DNA from: Paraburkholderia sabiae
Lineage (GTDB): Bacteria > Pseudomonadota > Gammaproteobacteria > Burkholderiales > Burkholderiaceae
Direction: 5' to 3'
DNA length: 64,000 bases
Assembly: GCF_030412785.1 (NCBI RefSeq)
Contig: NZ_CP125295.1
Span: 372,001-436,000, forward strand
The translations under genes were made by a program, and so were the position numbers. Position 1 is the first letter of the stretch. Each line of letters opens with the position of its first letter. The notes below the pieces were generated by a model. It did no database searches. It was not told the DNA's origin and worked only from the letters and a program-made list of their open reading frames with translations. Below are positions 48,050 to 57,571 of the stretch, piece after piece.

Positions 48050-48793
48050 ATGTCAGGGCTGGGAAAGCGATTGATCGTGGAAGGCGCCGGGACGGCGTGG
48101 CTCGTGTTCATCGGGTGCGGCACCGCCGCGCTCAACACCGGCGCGCAGGGCATCGGTGTGATAGCCGTGCCGCTCGCATTCGGTCTGGCGCTCGCTACGG
48201 CGACATACGTTCTCGGACGTTTTTCCGGCGCGCACTTCAATCCCGCCGTCACCGTCGCTTTCGTCACAGCGCAACGGTTTCCCGTCCGCGATCTCGCTCC
48301 CTATATCGCCGCGCAGGTGCTCGGCGCGGCCGCGGGCGCTGCGCTGCTCGTGTATATCGCGAGTGGCCGTCCCGGTTTCGAGCTGGCGTCGAGCGAGTTC
48401 GGCGCGACGGGATATGGCGACCATTCTCCCGCTGACTACTCGCTGCATTCGGCGCTGGCCGTCGAAATCACCATGTCGTTCGCGTTCGTGCTGGCGCGCA
48501 TGCTGGTGTCGAACGGCCGCTGGGCGAACCTGGTCGGACCGCTCGTCGCGGGCTTGTGGCTGATGCTCGGTTACGTCGTCGCGACGCCCGTCACGAATGC
48601 TTCGCTGAACCCCGCGCGCTCGACGGGACCGGCGCTGTTCGTCGGCGACTGGGCGCTCGACCAGTTGTGGCTCTTCTGGGCTGCTCCACTCGCAGGCGGC
48701 GTGCTGGCGGGGTTGCTGCACTCGCGTGTATTCGGAGAGCCACGCGATGTTTTCATGCAGCGCCGCGAAGACCGTCGCGGCGAGTCGGCGTGA
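48050..48793 (+). CDS. Aquaporin (AqpZ-type MIP family)
   Basis: A 247-residue membrane channel with six helices and two half-helices. NPA motifs are HFNPAVT and SLNPARS. The pore-lining His (SAL near LHSALAVEITMSF) and Arg after the second NPA are as in water-selective AqpZ. The start is fixed by GGAGG 5 nt upstream of the ATG. The stop codon overlaps a possible GTG start of the kinase gene (GTGA). Its link to a sensor kinase suggests an osmotic or solute stimulus (inference). Confidence 0.9.
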   Translation: MSGLGKRLIVEGAGTAWLVFIGCGTAALNTGAQGIGVIAVPLAFGLALATATYVLGRFSGAHFNPAVTVAFVTAQRFPVRDLAPYIAAQVLGAAAGAALLVYIASGRPGFELASSEFGATGYGDHSPADYSLHSALAVEITMSFAFVLARMLVSNGRWANLVGPLVAGLWLMLGYVVATPVTNASLNPARSTGPALFVGDWALDQLWLFWAAPLAGGVLAGLLHSRVFGEPRDVFMQRREDRRGESA

Positions 48794-48801
48794 GCGCGCT
48801 C

Positions 48802-51800
48802 ATGTATTGCTCACTCGTCCCGTCGCAGATCCCCTCTCATTCGACACATCGCACCTTGCGGACCCGCGTTCGCCACGCCCTGACAGCCACTTTTGCCCTG
48901 TTGTGCACGTTGTTGCTCGGCATTCAACCCGCGCAAGCCGCACCTGGCGCGCATCCGTCCGGGTTTCCTGCGAGGCTGACGGTCGGCGTGCTCGCCAGCG
49001 GCTGGCCGCCGTTCGAGATGTTCCAGGACGGCAACTACGCCGGGATGAGCGTCGACTATCTGCGTGCGATCGTCGGGCCTGACGTCGAAATCACGACGAA
49101 GACGTTTCCCGACATGGACCGATTGCTTGCGGCCGCGTGCGCGAATCGCGTCGACATCGTGACGAGCATCGCGCGCACGCCGGAACGTGAGCATTGCCTG
49201 TCGTTTTCAACGCCGTATTTCCGTGGATCGACGTCCGCCGTCACGCTGGCAAGCAGGGCAACGGCGTTGTCCGGCCAGCAGCAGGTGCAAGCCGCGCGCG
49301 TCGCCGTCGAGCGCGGCTTCGCGCTTGGCGCCGTGCTGCGAGAGCGCTTCCCGCATGCGCAGTTCGATTCCTTCGACGACACACGCTCCGCATTGCAGGC
49401 GATCAGGCAAGGCCAGGACAACGTGTACTTCGGCTTCACACCGGCAGTGCGTCATTATCTGGCCGATCCGGAATTTAGCGGGCTGGCCATCGCGTTCGAA
49501 GAAACGGGGCAGGTGAGCGAAATGCGCTTCGCCGTTCCCGTCGCGAGGTCCGATTTGCGCGACAAGCTGGACCGTGGGCTCACTGCGCTTCAGCACGAAG
49601 ACGAAGCCGCGATCCGGGCGCGCTGGCTCGGCGGCAGTTTCGAAGCGCGGCCCGCGTCGGCGGCGTCGAATCTTGTGCTAAGCCGCGACGAACAGGCGTG
49701 GCTTCGAACCTTGCCGCCCCTGACCGTCGGCTTCGACGGCGACTGGGCGCCATTCAGCGCGCTCGACGAGTTAGGTCGTCCGTCAGGCATCGCTGCCGAC
49801 TATCTCGACTACCTGAGCCGGTCGTTGGGTATCACGCTTCGTCGCGTGCCGGCAAAGGATTGGCCGGGCACGCTTGCGGGTTTCCAGCGCGGCGACATCG
49901 CGCTGCTTGCTACGGCCAATCGCAACGATCCCAGGCTGGATCGGGCAACTTTCACCCACGCATATGAAACCTATCCGCTCGTCATCGTGGCGCGCGAAGC
50001 CGAACCCGCCGCACGCAGCCTGAGCGATTTCGCGGCGCGCCGCATCCTGGTGTCCGTCCATAGCAAAGGGGCGGTGCCTTTCCAGTCGTATGGCGTCGCG
50101 GCGGCTCATGTGAGCGTCGCCCCGAGAGTGGACGCAGCGTTGAAATTTCTGGCGGCGGGCGGCGCCGATGCATTGGTCGGCAACGTCGCGGAAATCGACG
50201 CCGCGTTGGCGGGGCAATACGCGGGCGTGCTGAAGATCGTCGGTACGGTGCGTGAGCCGGACCCCGTCGGCTTTGCGGTTCGCGCCGATCTCGCGCCGCT
50301 GGCCGGGCTGATCGACCGTGCGCTGCTGGCGATGCCCGCGCCGGAGCATCAGCGCATTCGCCAGAAATGGGTGACGGGCGACGCGCGGCCGCGAGGCGGC
50401 TGGAGCGTGACTGCGCTGCGGCTGCTGCCCGTGCTGATCGGCATCGGTGTGATCCTGCTGGTGACGTTGCGGGCATACGTGCTGTTGCAGCGCGAAGTCG
50501 GCCGGCGCGAGCGCACGGAGCGCGAGCTCGAATCGCAACTGAATTTTCAGCAGACGATGATGGAGATGGTCCCGTATCCGCTCGTCGCCAAAGATCTGCA
50601 GGGGCGCTACATCGCCGTCAATCGCGCGTACGAAGAAGCGACGGGGCTCCGGCATGAAATGGTGATCGGCCGCACGAGCGCCGACGTGCACGCGTGGGGC
50701 GAGGACAACAGCCTGCGTCTCGAACAGCTGACGCGCGACGCGCTGCAAAACGGCTCGGCCACGCAAATCGAACTGCAGTTCGAGAGTCGCGATGGCGATA
50801 GCCGGCACGGCCTTTTCTGCGTGTGTGTGTGCGAGGACGCGGGCGGCGCGCCGCTCTGCGTGCTCGGCACGCTCGTCGATATCACCGACATTCGTCGCGC
50901 GGAAATGCTGGCAAACGAAACGCAACGGCGTCTCATCGACGTGACCGGCTCGCTGCCGGCAGTGGTTTTCCAGCTGCGCCGCGGGCTCGATGGCGAGTAC
51001 ACGTTCCCGTATGTCGGCGGCGACACCGAACATCTGTTGGGCTACGACAGCGCCGTGCTGATGCGCAGCGCGGCGCTCGACTTCGGCACGATCTGCACGG
51101 AAGACCGTCCGGGCGTCGTGGCAGCGCTCGAGCGTTCCGCCGCGTCGTCTGAACCGCTGCACCTGGAATTTCGGATCGACGGTCCCTCCGAGCAGCGCTG
51201 GGTTCGCGCCGAACTCGTACCGCGCCGCGAGGCGAGCGGCGCGACGGTATGGAGCGGCTATTGGGTCGACGCGAGCGTCGAACGGCTGCGCGCCGACGAA
51301 CTGGCGCATGCGCGCGATCTGGCCGAAGCCGCGTCGCGCGCGAAGGACGACTTCCTCGCGATGATGAGCCACGAAATCCGCACGCCGATGAACGGCGTGC
51401 TGGGTCTCGTCGAAGTGCTCGAACGTACGCGGCTCGACGCCGACCAGGGCGAAATGCTCGGGATGATTCATGAGTCGGCGGGCGCGCTGCTGCAGATTCT
51501 CGACGACCTGCTCGACTATTCGAAGATCGAGGCGGGACGCCTGACGATCGAGTCCGAGCCGATCGACTTGCGCGATCTGGTCGATACCGCAGTCGGTCTG
51601 TTGGCAGGGCGCGCGCATGAGAAAGGTCTGAAGGTGCGTGTCGATGTCGACCCGCAGGTTGCCGCGACGCTGCGAGGCGACAGCGTGCGCTTGCGACAAA
51701 TCCTGTTCAATCTGCTTGGCAACGCGATCAAGTTCACGCCGCAAGGCGAGGTCGACATCGACGTGCAGGTGGTCGAGCAGAGCGCGCACGGTCAAACGGT

Positions 51801-53259
51801 CGAGATCACCGTCGACGACACGGGCATCGGCATTGCGCCCGACGTTCAGGCGCGGCTGTTCGAGCCTTTCGTGCAGGCGGAATCGTCGACCACGCGGCGC
51901 TTCGGCGGTACCGGTCTCGGACTGACGATCTGCCGCAAGCTGGTCGCGCTGATGGGCGGCACGCTGTCGTTGTCGAGCACGCCGGGCGAAGGTACCCGCA
52001 TGACGTTGCGTCTGCTGATGCCGCTCGACATGCAGCATTACCGCGCGGGCGGTTTGCGCGGCAAGCGCGGCATCGTGTTCACCTCCGATGCGCCCGTCGC
52101 AACGGCTCTCGTCCATTTCGGCGCGGCGCTCGGTCTCGAACTGCGATGCGCGCGCGGGGCCGGATTTCCTGATGCGACAACGCCGCAAGACGTGGATCTG
52201 GTTTTCGTCGGCGATGGCGTTGAGCTGCCTGTCGAGATCGCGCAATCGAACGCGAAAATCATCAGTCTGACCGAGAAGCCGAAGCCGACCGGCTACCGGA
52301 TCGTCGATAACGCGGTGCGTGTCAGTATCAATCCGATTTCGTGGCGCGGTTTGAGCGCGGCGTGCGCCGCGGCGCTGACGGGGCTGTCGCCGACGCCCGC
52401 GCGTCAACCCGGCGCGGCGGAAGCCGTCACCGCGCCGCCCGATCGCGAGCGGGCGATCACTTGCGGCCGGCTCGTACTCGTCGCCGAAGACCATCCCGTC
52501 AATCAGGAACTGATCCGTCATCAACTGGCGTTACTCGGCTTTGCGTGCGACGTCGTCAACGATGGCGCCGAGGCGCTCGAAGCCCTCGATGCAACGCCAT
52601 ACGGCTTCCTGATCACCGACTGCCACATGCCGAGGATGTCCGGTTACGAACTGGCGCGTGCGGTTCGCGACAAGGAGCGTGAGACGGGTGCGCGTCTGCC
52701 GATACTCGGCATTACCGCGAACACCGCGCCGGAAGATCTGAACGCGTGCCGCGAAGCCGGCATGGACGATTGCCTCGTCAAACCGACGCGTCTCGCCACC
52801 TTGCGCGAGTATCTCAGCCGCTGGTTCGGCGCGGAGGGTACACGGTCTGTCGGGCAAAGCGAAGCGCCCGCTGTTGTTGCGCAGGACACGCGTCCTCAAG
52901 ACGCGGCCAGCATCGCGTACGTGCCCGTCGATCTCAGCCAGTTGACGCAGATCTGGGGCAGCGAATCGACCGTCAAGTCGTTACTCGATGCGTTCGTGTC
53001 AGCGGTGCGCGACGATCTGCGTGCACTGCCGCCGCTGCTGAACGAGCCGGACGTCGGCGCGTTGCGTCAATGGCACCATCGGGTCGCGGGCGCCGTGGGC
53101 GTGCTGCAGTATCCGCCGTTGCTCGGCGTGCTCGAACGCTATCGTCATCAGTTGACGAGCGCGCCGTCCGAGCTGTTGCGCAGCGAAGGCATCGCGCTCG
53201 TCCGCCTGTGTAACACGATGCTCGATGGCATCGAAGAGCAGGCGGCGTTGCTCGCCTGA
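48802..53259 (+). CDS. BvgS/EvgS-type hybrid phosphorelay sensor kinase
   Basis: About 1,485 residues, complete. A signal segment (LTATFALLCTLLLGIQPAQA, about 28-47) is followed by two periplasmic solute-binding (SBP_bac_3) domains starting near residues 59 and 307. TM (about 536-562) is followed by PAS (about 580-700) and a second PAS-like region (about 710-840). HisKA has His857 in MMSHEIRTPMNGV. HATPase has N box FNLLGNAIKF, DDTGIGI and GTGLGLT. REC has Asp1273 in LITDCHMPRM. HPt has His1426 in HRVAGAVG. The H-D-H chain is intact. The start is ATG 48802; the GTG at 48790 overlaps the aquaporin stop codon and is an alternative. Likely partner of the three RcsB-like regulators. Confidence 0.93.
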   Translation: MYCSLVPSQIPSHSTHRTLRTRVRHALTATFALLCTLLLGIQPAQAAPGAHPSGFPARLTVGVLASGWPPFEMFQDGNYAGMSVDYLRAIVGPDVEITTKTFPDMDRLLAAACANRVDIVTSIARTPEREHCLSFSTPYFRGSTSAVTLASRATALSGQQQVQAARVAVERGFALGAVLRERFPHAQFDSFDDTRSALQAIRQGQDNVYFGFTPAVRHYLADPEFSGLAIAFEETGQVSEMRFAVPVARSDLRDKLDRGLTALQHEDEAAIRARWLGGSFEARPASAASNLVLSRDEQAWLRTLPPLTVGFDGDWAPFSALDELGRPSGIAADYLDYLSRSLGITLRRVPAKDWPGTLAGFQRGDIALLATANRNDPRLDRATFTHAYETYPLVIVAREAEPAARSLSDFAARRILVSVHSKGAVPFQSYGVAAAHVSVAPRVDAALKFLAAGGADALVGNVAEIDAALAGQYAGVLKIVGTVREPDPVGFAVRADLAPLAGLIDRALLAMPAPEHQRIRQKWVTGDARPRGGWSVTALRLLPVLIGIGVILLVTLRAYVLLQREVGRRERTERELESQLNFQQTMMEMVPYPLVAKDLQGRYIAVNRAYEEATGLRHEMVIGRTSADVHAWGEDNSLRLEQLTRDALQNGSATQIELQFESRDGDSRHGLFCVCVCEDAGGAPLCVLGTLVDITDIRRAEMLANETQRRLIDVTGSLPAVVFQLRRGLDGEYTFPYVGGDTEHLLGYDSAVLMRSAALDFGTICTEDRPGVVAALERSAASSEPLHLEFRIDGPSEQRWVRAELVPRREASGATVWSGYWVDASVERLRADELAHARDLAEAASRAKDDFLAMMSHEIRTPMNGVLGLVEVLERTRLDADQGEMLGMIHESAGALLQILDDLLDYSKIEAGRLTIESEPIDLRDLVDTAVGLLAGRAHEKGLKVRVDVDPQVAATLRGDSVRLRQILFNLLGNAIKFTPQGEVDIDVQVVEQSAHGQTVEITVDDTGIGIAPDVQARLFEPFVQAESSTTRRFGGTGLGLTICRKLVALMGGTLSLSSTPGEGTRMTLRLLMPLDMQHYRAGGLRGKRGIVFTSDAPVATALVHFGAALGLELRCARGAGFPDATTPQDVDLVFVGDGVELPVEIAQSNAKIISLTEKPKPTGYRIVDNAVRVSINPISWRGLSAACAAALTGLSPTPARQPGAAEAVTAPPDRERAITCGRLVLVAEDHPVNQELIRHQLALLGFACDVVNDGAEALEALDATPYGFLITDCHMPRMSGYELARAVRDKERETGARLPILGITANTAPEDLNACREAGMDDCLVKPTRLATLREYLSRWFGAEGTRSVGQSEAPAVVAQDTRPQDAASIAYVPVDLSQLTQIWGSESTVKSLLDAFVSAVRDDLRALPPLLNEPDVGALRQWHHRVAGAVGVLQYPPLLGVLERYRHQLTSAPSELLRSEGIALVRLCNTMLDGIEEQAALLA

Positions 53260-53434
53260 CTCTGCGCTTCCCGTCTTCTTTCCGCCCGCTTCGCAAGCCT
53301 TTGCGTGACTGCGCATGCGTCACGCGCTGTGCTTCGAATTGCACTAGTATGTGCTGGCGCATGAATTGGCGTGGCCGCCCAGGCCTTGCACAAGAAGCGA
53401 TGCCAGCGCGGCGCGCAAAGACTCGGAGAGAACA

Positions 53435-53875
53435 ATGATTGCGATTCGAAAGCTGAGCATGGTGGCGGTTGTGTGGGCGTTGGCGTCGGCGTCGGGTGTT
53501 GCGCTGGCGGACACGGTGGAACTGAAGGCAGACCTCGAGCCGTCGAGCGAAGTGCCACCGCGCGTGAGCAAGGGACACGGCGCATTGGACGCTACGTTCG
53601 ATACGTCGACGAGGACGCTCAAGTGGACGGCCACTTACGAGAGCCTGTCGGGGCCCGCGACGATGGCGCACTTCCACGGACCGGCGCCCGTCGGTCAGAA
53701 CGCGAAGGTGCAGGTGCCCATCGAGAAGAATGCGCTGGCGAGCCCGATGAAGGGTTCCGCGACGCTCACGGAACAGCAGGTCACGGACCTGATGGCGGGC
53801 CAGTGGTACTTCAATATTCACACCGCGCAGAACCCGACGGGCGAGATTCGCGGTCAGGTGTTGCCGGCGAATTAA
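53435..53875 (+). CDS. CHRD-domain secreted protein
   Basis: A 146-residue protein with a signal peptide (LSMVAVVWALASASGVALA) and a single CHRD domain (LKADLEPSSEVPPRVSKGHG; then TMAHFHGPAPVGQNA; then WYFNIHTAQNPTGEIRGQV). CHRD was named from chordin; bacterial versions are secreted and their function is unknown. Purine-rich GGAGAGAAC lies ahead of the ATG. The gene lies 175 nt downstream of the kinase and is followed by a terminator. Confidence 0.88.
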   Translation: MIAIRKLSMVAVVWALASASGVALADTVELKADLEPSSEVPPRVSKGHGALDATFDTSTRTLKWTATYESLSGPATMAHFHGPAPVGQNAKVQVPIEKNALASPMKGSATLTEQQVTDLMAGQWYFNIHTAQNPTGEIRGQVLPAN

Positions 53876-53897
53876 ACAAACCAGGCAAGACAAAAAG

Positions 53898-53930
53898 ATG
53901 GCCGGAACCGCGCACGGCGGTTCCGGCCAT
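53898..53930 (+). terminator. Stem-loop after the CHRD gene
   Basis: Perfect 14-bp arms ATGGCCGGAACCGC/GCGGTTCCGGCCAT with a 5-nt loop, then TTGCATTTC. The stem is strong; the T-run is weak. Confidence 0.75.
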
Positions 53931-54044
53931 TTGCATTTCAAACGCAGCGTGGCGCCTTATGCATCCAGTAGAAGCCGCCGTCGACCGCGCCGTGCCGAAA
54001 GCCACGTACCATGGGCGCTTGACTGTCGATTGGAGAATGCTCCG

Positions 54045-54995
54045 ATGAGTTGGCAAAGCGCCCTCGCGTGCTGGTTTCTGCGCCGTCAGTTTCATCCGCA
54101 GACACGACATCCGACCATCAGCGCCGAACGCGCGCGCAAGATGACCGCGAAGCGTGCCTATACGCCGCGCGTGCCTTCCGGCTGGACTTTGCACGAACGA
54201 TATGGCGCGCACGACGGACCGCTGCGCGGTGAGTGGCTGACGCGCGTCGACGGCAGACACGCGGCCACGATTCTTTATCTGCATGGCGGCGGCTACTACT
54301 TCTGTTCCCCGCAGACGCATCGCGCGGCGTCGTTCGGTCTGGCGGCGCGGAGCGGGGCGCGTGTGTTTTCGCTCGACTACCGGCTCGCGCCCGAACACCC
54401 GTTTCCCGCCGCGCTCGACGATGCGCTCGCCGCGTATCGTCGTTTGATCGAAGACGGCGCGAAGCCGGAGTCGATCGTGATCGCGGGCGATTCGGCGGGC
54501 GGCGGCCTGGCGCTAGCGACGCTCGTCGCGTTGCGCGATGCCGGCGAGCCGTTGCCGGCCGGCGCGATCCTGTTTTCACCGTGGACCGATCTCGCGGCGA
54601 CGGGCGCGTCGCTGGAAACCAACGACGGCGTCGATCCGATGTTCCACGGTCCGTCGATCGCGCGGGCCGCGAAGCTCTATCTGGGCGACACGTCCGCGAC
54701 GCATCCGTACGCGTCGCCGCTGTACGCCGACCTGAAAGGCTTGCCGCCGCTTTTCATGCAGGTGAGCAGCACGGAAGTGTTGCTCGACGATTCGCGCCGT
54801 GTCGCCGACAAGGCACGCGCGGCGGGCGTCGAGATCGACTTCGAGATCTGGCGCAAGATGCCGCACGTGTGGCAACTCTGGGTGCCGTTCATTCCCGAAG
54901 CGGGGCGTGCGCTCGATCTTGCCGCGCGCTTCGTGAAACGCGTGACGAGCGAGTCGCGCAACGTTCAGCCTTCGAGCGAAACGTCGATCGCCTGA
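54045..54995 (+). CDS. Alpha/beta hydrolase, HSL-type esterase/lipase
   Basis: A 316-residue carboxylesterase of the hormone-sensitive-lipase family. The oxyanion motif is LHGGGYYF (HGGG at 80-83). The nucleophile elbow is GDSAGGG with Ser150. The acid is probably Asp in STEVLLDDS and the His in KMPHVWQ. The LDYRLAPEHPFPAALDD segment is typical. The 3' end overlaps the convergent EcsC gene by 31 bases. The start is at ATG 54045, close to a plausible GGAGAATGCTCCG upstream sequence. Confidence 0.9.
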   Translation: MSWQSALACWFLRRQFHPQTRHPTISAERARKMTAKRAYTPRVPSGWTLHERYGAHDGPLRGEWLTRVDGRHAATILYLHGGGYYFCSPQTHRAASFGLAARSGARVFSLDYRLAPEHPFPAALDDALAAYRRLIEDGAKPESIVIAGDSAGGGLALATLVALRDAGEPLPAGAILFSPWTDLAATGASLETNDGVDPMFHGPSIARAAKLYLGDTSATHPYASPLYADLKGLPPLFMQVSSTEVLLDDSRRVADKARAAGVEIDFEIWRKMPHVWQLWVPFIPEAGRALDLAARFVKRVTSESRNVQPSSETSIA

Positions 54996-55807
54996 TACGC
55001 GGCTTGGACGGCATCCGTGCCGTACTGGCGTTCGAGCCGCCGCACCGTGAAGTGCCCGTGCGCGACCTGCTGGAAGTGATCGATGAACACGGTGTTGACC
55101 ATCGCGCCGAGCACCGCGCCGATCGCGGGAATCGACTTCGCGGCGATCTGCTCGCTCACCTGCACCGAGAAGCGCGACGCGATCGTGTTCAACAGGCGCA
55201 GCAGCGCCGCCGAGCCGTGCGTCGTGAAGCCCTTCGTCGCGATTTCCGACGACGCCTTCGACACCGCCTGCGCCAGCGCGCCGCGCATGATGAAGTAGCC
55301 GTAGTCGGCGTCGTCGTCGGCTTTGGACGTGCCGCCCATGCCGAGCACCGTCAGACATTGCAGCTGCGTATCGACGGACGTCAGATCCTCGCCCTCGCTG
55401 CGCGCGATGTCGCAGATCGAGCGGAACATCAGCGTCGTCGTCACGGGCAGTTCCACAGGCAGCGCGAACAGCCCGAACGCGCCGCCCGCCGCGCCCGTCG
55501 TCGCGACGGCGAACTTGTGCAGCAGATTGCTCGGCCGGTCGCTGACGCCGAGCGGCGCGCCGCCCATCGGACGGCCGAGCGTGCGCAGCGCGATCTGCAG
55601 GCATTTGCGCAGCGCGAGTTGCGTCGCGTCGTTGACCTTGTCGCTGGCGATGGACGGCATCCGCGAGATCAGCTTTTCCATCGGCGAGCCGACGATGCTG
55701 GCGAGTTTCATCGCGAGCGCGGGACTTTCGAGTTCGTGTTTGGCGCGGCGCAGTGTTGCGAGATCGTCGGCGGAAAGCGGCGCGGCGGCGAGCATCGTGG
55801 GTTCCAT
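54965..55807 (-). CDS. EcsC family protein
   Basis: A 280-residue protein with central small/hydrophobic segments (LLHKFAVATTGAAGGAFGLF; then ALPVELPVTTTLMFRSICDI), typical of the EcsC family. That family was named after a gene beside the B. subtilis ecs transporter; function unknown. The start MEPTMLAAAPLSADDLATLR is chosen because the upstream in-frame extension has no family character. It converges with and overlaps the esterase gene, and is divergent from the DHA2 pump gene. Confidence 0.8.
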   Translation of the reverse strand: MEPTMLAAAPLSADDLATLRRAKHELESPALAMKLASIVGSPMEKLISRMPSIASDKVNDATQLALRKCLQIALRTLGRPMGGAPLGVSDRPSNLLHKFAVATTGAAGGAFGLFALPVELPVTTTLMFRSICDIARSEGEDLTSVDTQLQCLTVLGMGGTSKADDDADYGYFIMRGALAQAVSKASSEIATKGFTTHGSAALLRLLNTIASRFSVQVSEQIAAKSIPAIGAVLGAMVNTVFIDHFQQVAHGHFTVRRLERQYGTDAVQAAYQAIDVSLEG

Positions 55808-55914
55808 GAGTCTCCCTGACTTCGGCGGATTGAGTTTTTTGACGCATCCGGTGCAGCGGCTGCGTTCGAATGCACGCACATTTAGAGCCATCCCGCATGG
55901 TATGATTCCGTATC

Positions 55915-55928
55915 GTTGACGCGTCAAC
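55915..55928. promoter_or_regulatory. Candidate MarR-type operator
   Basis: Perfect 14-bp palindrome GTTGACGCGTCAAC, 18 nt upstream of the pump ATG and 9 nt after a TATGAT possible -10. Position suits repression of the pump-marR operon. Confidence 0.65.
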
Positions 55929-55945
55929 AGTTGTTTCATCAAAAA

Positions 55946-57541
55946 ATGGCCGTGCATACCGCCGCTCACCATTCGAGTGGGCAAGTTTTACCGTTCCGGG
56001 AATCGCTGCTGGCGATGCTGGGCGTTTCTTTCGTGTCGATGCTGGTTGCGCTCGACCAGACCGTAGTCGGCACCGCGCTGCCGACGATCGTCGCGGATCT
56101 CAAGGGTTTCGAGCTGTACGCGTGGGTTGCGACGTCCTATCTGCTGACCTCGGTGATCACCGTGCCGATCTTCGGCAGACTCGGCGACTATTACGGGCGC
56201 AAGCCGTTCGTGATCGCGTCGATCATCGTGTTCACGGCGGCTTCCGTGCTCTGCGGCGCGGCCAACAACATGCTTTTTCTGGTGATTGCGCGCGGCCTGC
56301 AGGGCATCGGCGGCGGCATGCTGGTCGGCACCGCGTTCGCCTGCATTCCCGATCTCTTTCCGGATTCGGTCGTGCGTCTGCGCTGGCAGGTGCTGATGAG
56401 TTCGGCGTTCGGCATTGCGAACGCGGTGGGCCCGTCGCTCGGCGGTTTTCTGACGCAGTACTACGGCTGGCGCTCGGTGTTCTACGTGAATCTGCCCGTC
56501 GGCCTGCTGTCGCTGTTTTTCGTGTGGCGCTATCTGCCGCATCTTCGGCATGTCGTGCACGAAGGCAAGATGCGGCTTGACTGGCCCGGTGCGTTGCTGA
56601 TTGCGCTGTCGCTCGGCAGCTTGCAGATGTTCGTCGAACTGCTGCCGAAGCATGGCTTGTCGGCGTCGGCCGTCGGCTTGCTGGTGGTGAGCGTCGCGTG
56701 CGCGATCGCGCTGTGGAAGTGGGAAAAGCGCTTCCCGCAAGCCATTCTTCCCGTCGACATGTTCCGCAACCGGAGCCTGTCCGCGCTGTTCGTGCTGGCC
56801 GTGCTCGGCGGCTTCGCGATGTTTTCACTGCTGTTCTACGCGCCGCTGCTGTTCCAGGGCGGCTTCGGCATGACGCCGAACGAGGCGGGGCTGGTGATTA
56901 CGCCGCTCGTCGTGTTCATCACGATCGGCAGCATCGCGAACGGGCGCATCGTGTCGCGCATTCCGAATCCGAACGTGATGCTGTTCATCGGCTTCGCACT
57001 GTTTGCGGCGGCGTCGCTCGGCGTGGTGATCGCGACGCGCTCGATGCCGCGCGAGCTCCTGATGCTGTTCATGACGCTCGGCGGTCTCGGCCTCGGCTTC
57101 GTGCTGCCGAACCTCACCGTGTTCGCGCAGCAGACGGCGGGCCGCGAGCATCTCGGCATCGCGACGGCGCTGCTGCAATCGCTGCGGATGATCGGCGGGA
57201 TGATCGGCACGGCGCTGACGGGCACGCTCGTCACGCATATGTACGCGAGCGGCGTGCGCAGCGCGCTCGACGGCGATCACGCGAGCCAATGGTTCGCCGA
57301 TCTCGGCGATCCGCAGATTCTCGTGAATCGCGATGCGCAGCAGACGCTTCTGAGCGCACTCGCGCACGCGGGTCACAATGGCGCGTTGCTGCTGGAATCG
57401 GCGCGCGAATCGCTGGTGGGCGCGATTCACATTGGCCTCGCGCTCGGCGCAATGGTGTCGCTGTTCGCGATCTGGCAGAGCCGGCGCGTGCCGCCCGTCA
57501 AGTTACGCAAGCAGGTCGAGCCGGTCGTCCATGTAGACTGA
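55946..57541 (+). CDS. DHA2-family (EmrB-like) MFS multidrug efflux pump
   Basis: An inner-membrane drug:H+ antiporter of about 531 residues and 14 helices. The N-terminal motif LDQTVVGTALPTIVADLKGF is the DHA2/EmrB signature. Motif A is GRLGDYYGRKPFVIASIIV and motif C is around GPSLGGFLTQYYGWRSVFYV. The ATG at 55946 is used; a TTG ten codons earlier lies over the operator and is unlikely. It is followed 30 nt later by a MarR gene. Confidence 0.92.
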   Translation: MAVHTAAHHSSGQVLPFRESLLAMLGVSFVSMLVALDQTVVGTALPTIVADLKGFELYAWVATSYLLTSVITVPIFGRLGDYYGRKPFVIASIIVFTAASVLCGAANNMLFLVIARGLQGIGGGMLVGTAFACIPDLFPDSVVRLRWQVLMSSAFGIANAVGPSLGGFLTQYYGWRSVFYVNLPVGLLSLFFVWRYLPHLRHVVHEGKMRLDWPGALLIALSLGSLQMFVELLPKHGLSASAVGLLVVSVACAIALWKWEKRFPQAILPVDMFRNRSLSALFVLAVLGGFAMFSLLFYAPLLFQGGFGMTPNEAGLVITPLVVFITIGSIANGRIVSRIPNPNVMLFIGFALFAAASLGVVIATRSMPRELLMLFMTLGGLGLGFVLPNLTVFAQQTAGREHLGIATALLQSLRMIGGMIGTALTGTLVTHMYASGVRSALDGDHASQWFADLGDPQILVNRDAQQTLLSALAHAGHNGALLLESARESLVGAIHIGLALGAMVSLFAIWQSRRVPPVKLRKQVEPVVHVD

Positions 57542-57571
57542 CGGACGTTTTAGAGATTTAGAAGAAAGATC

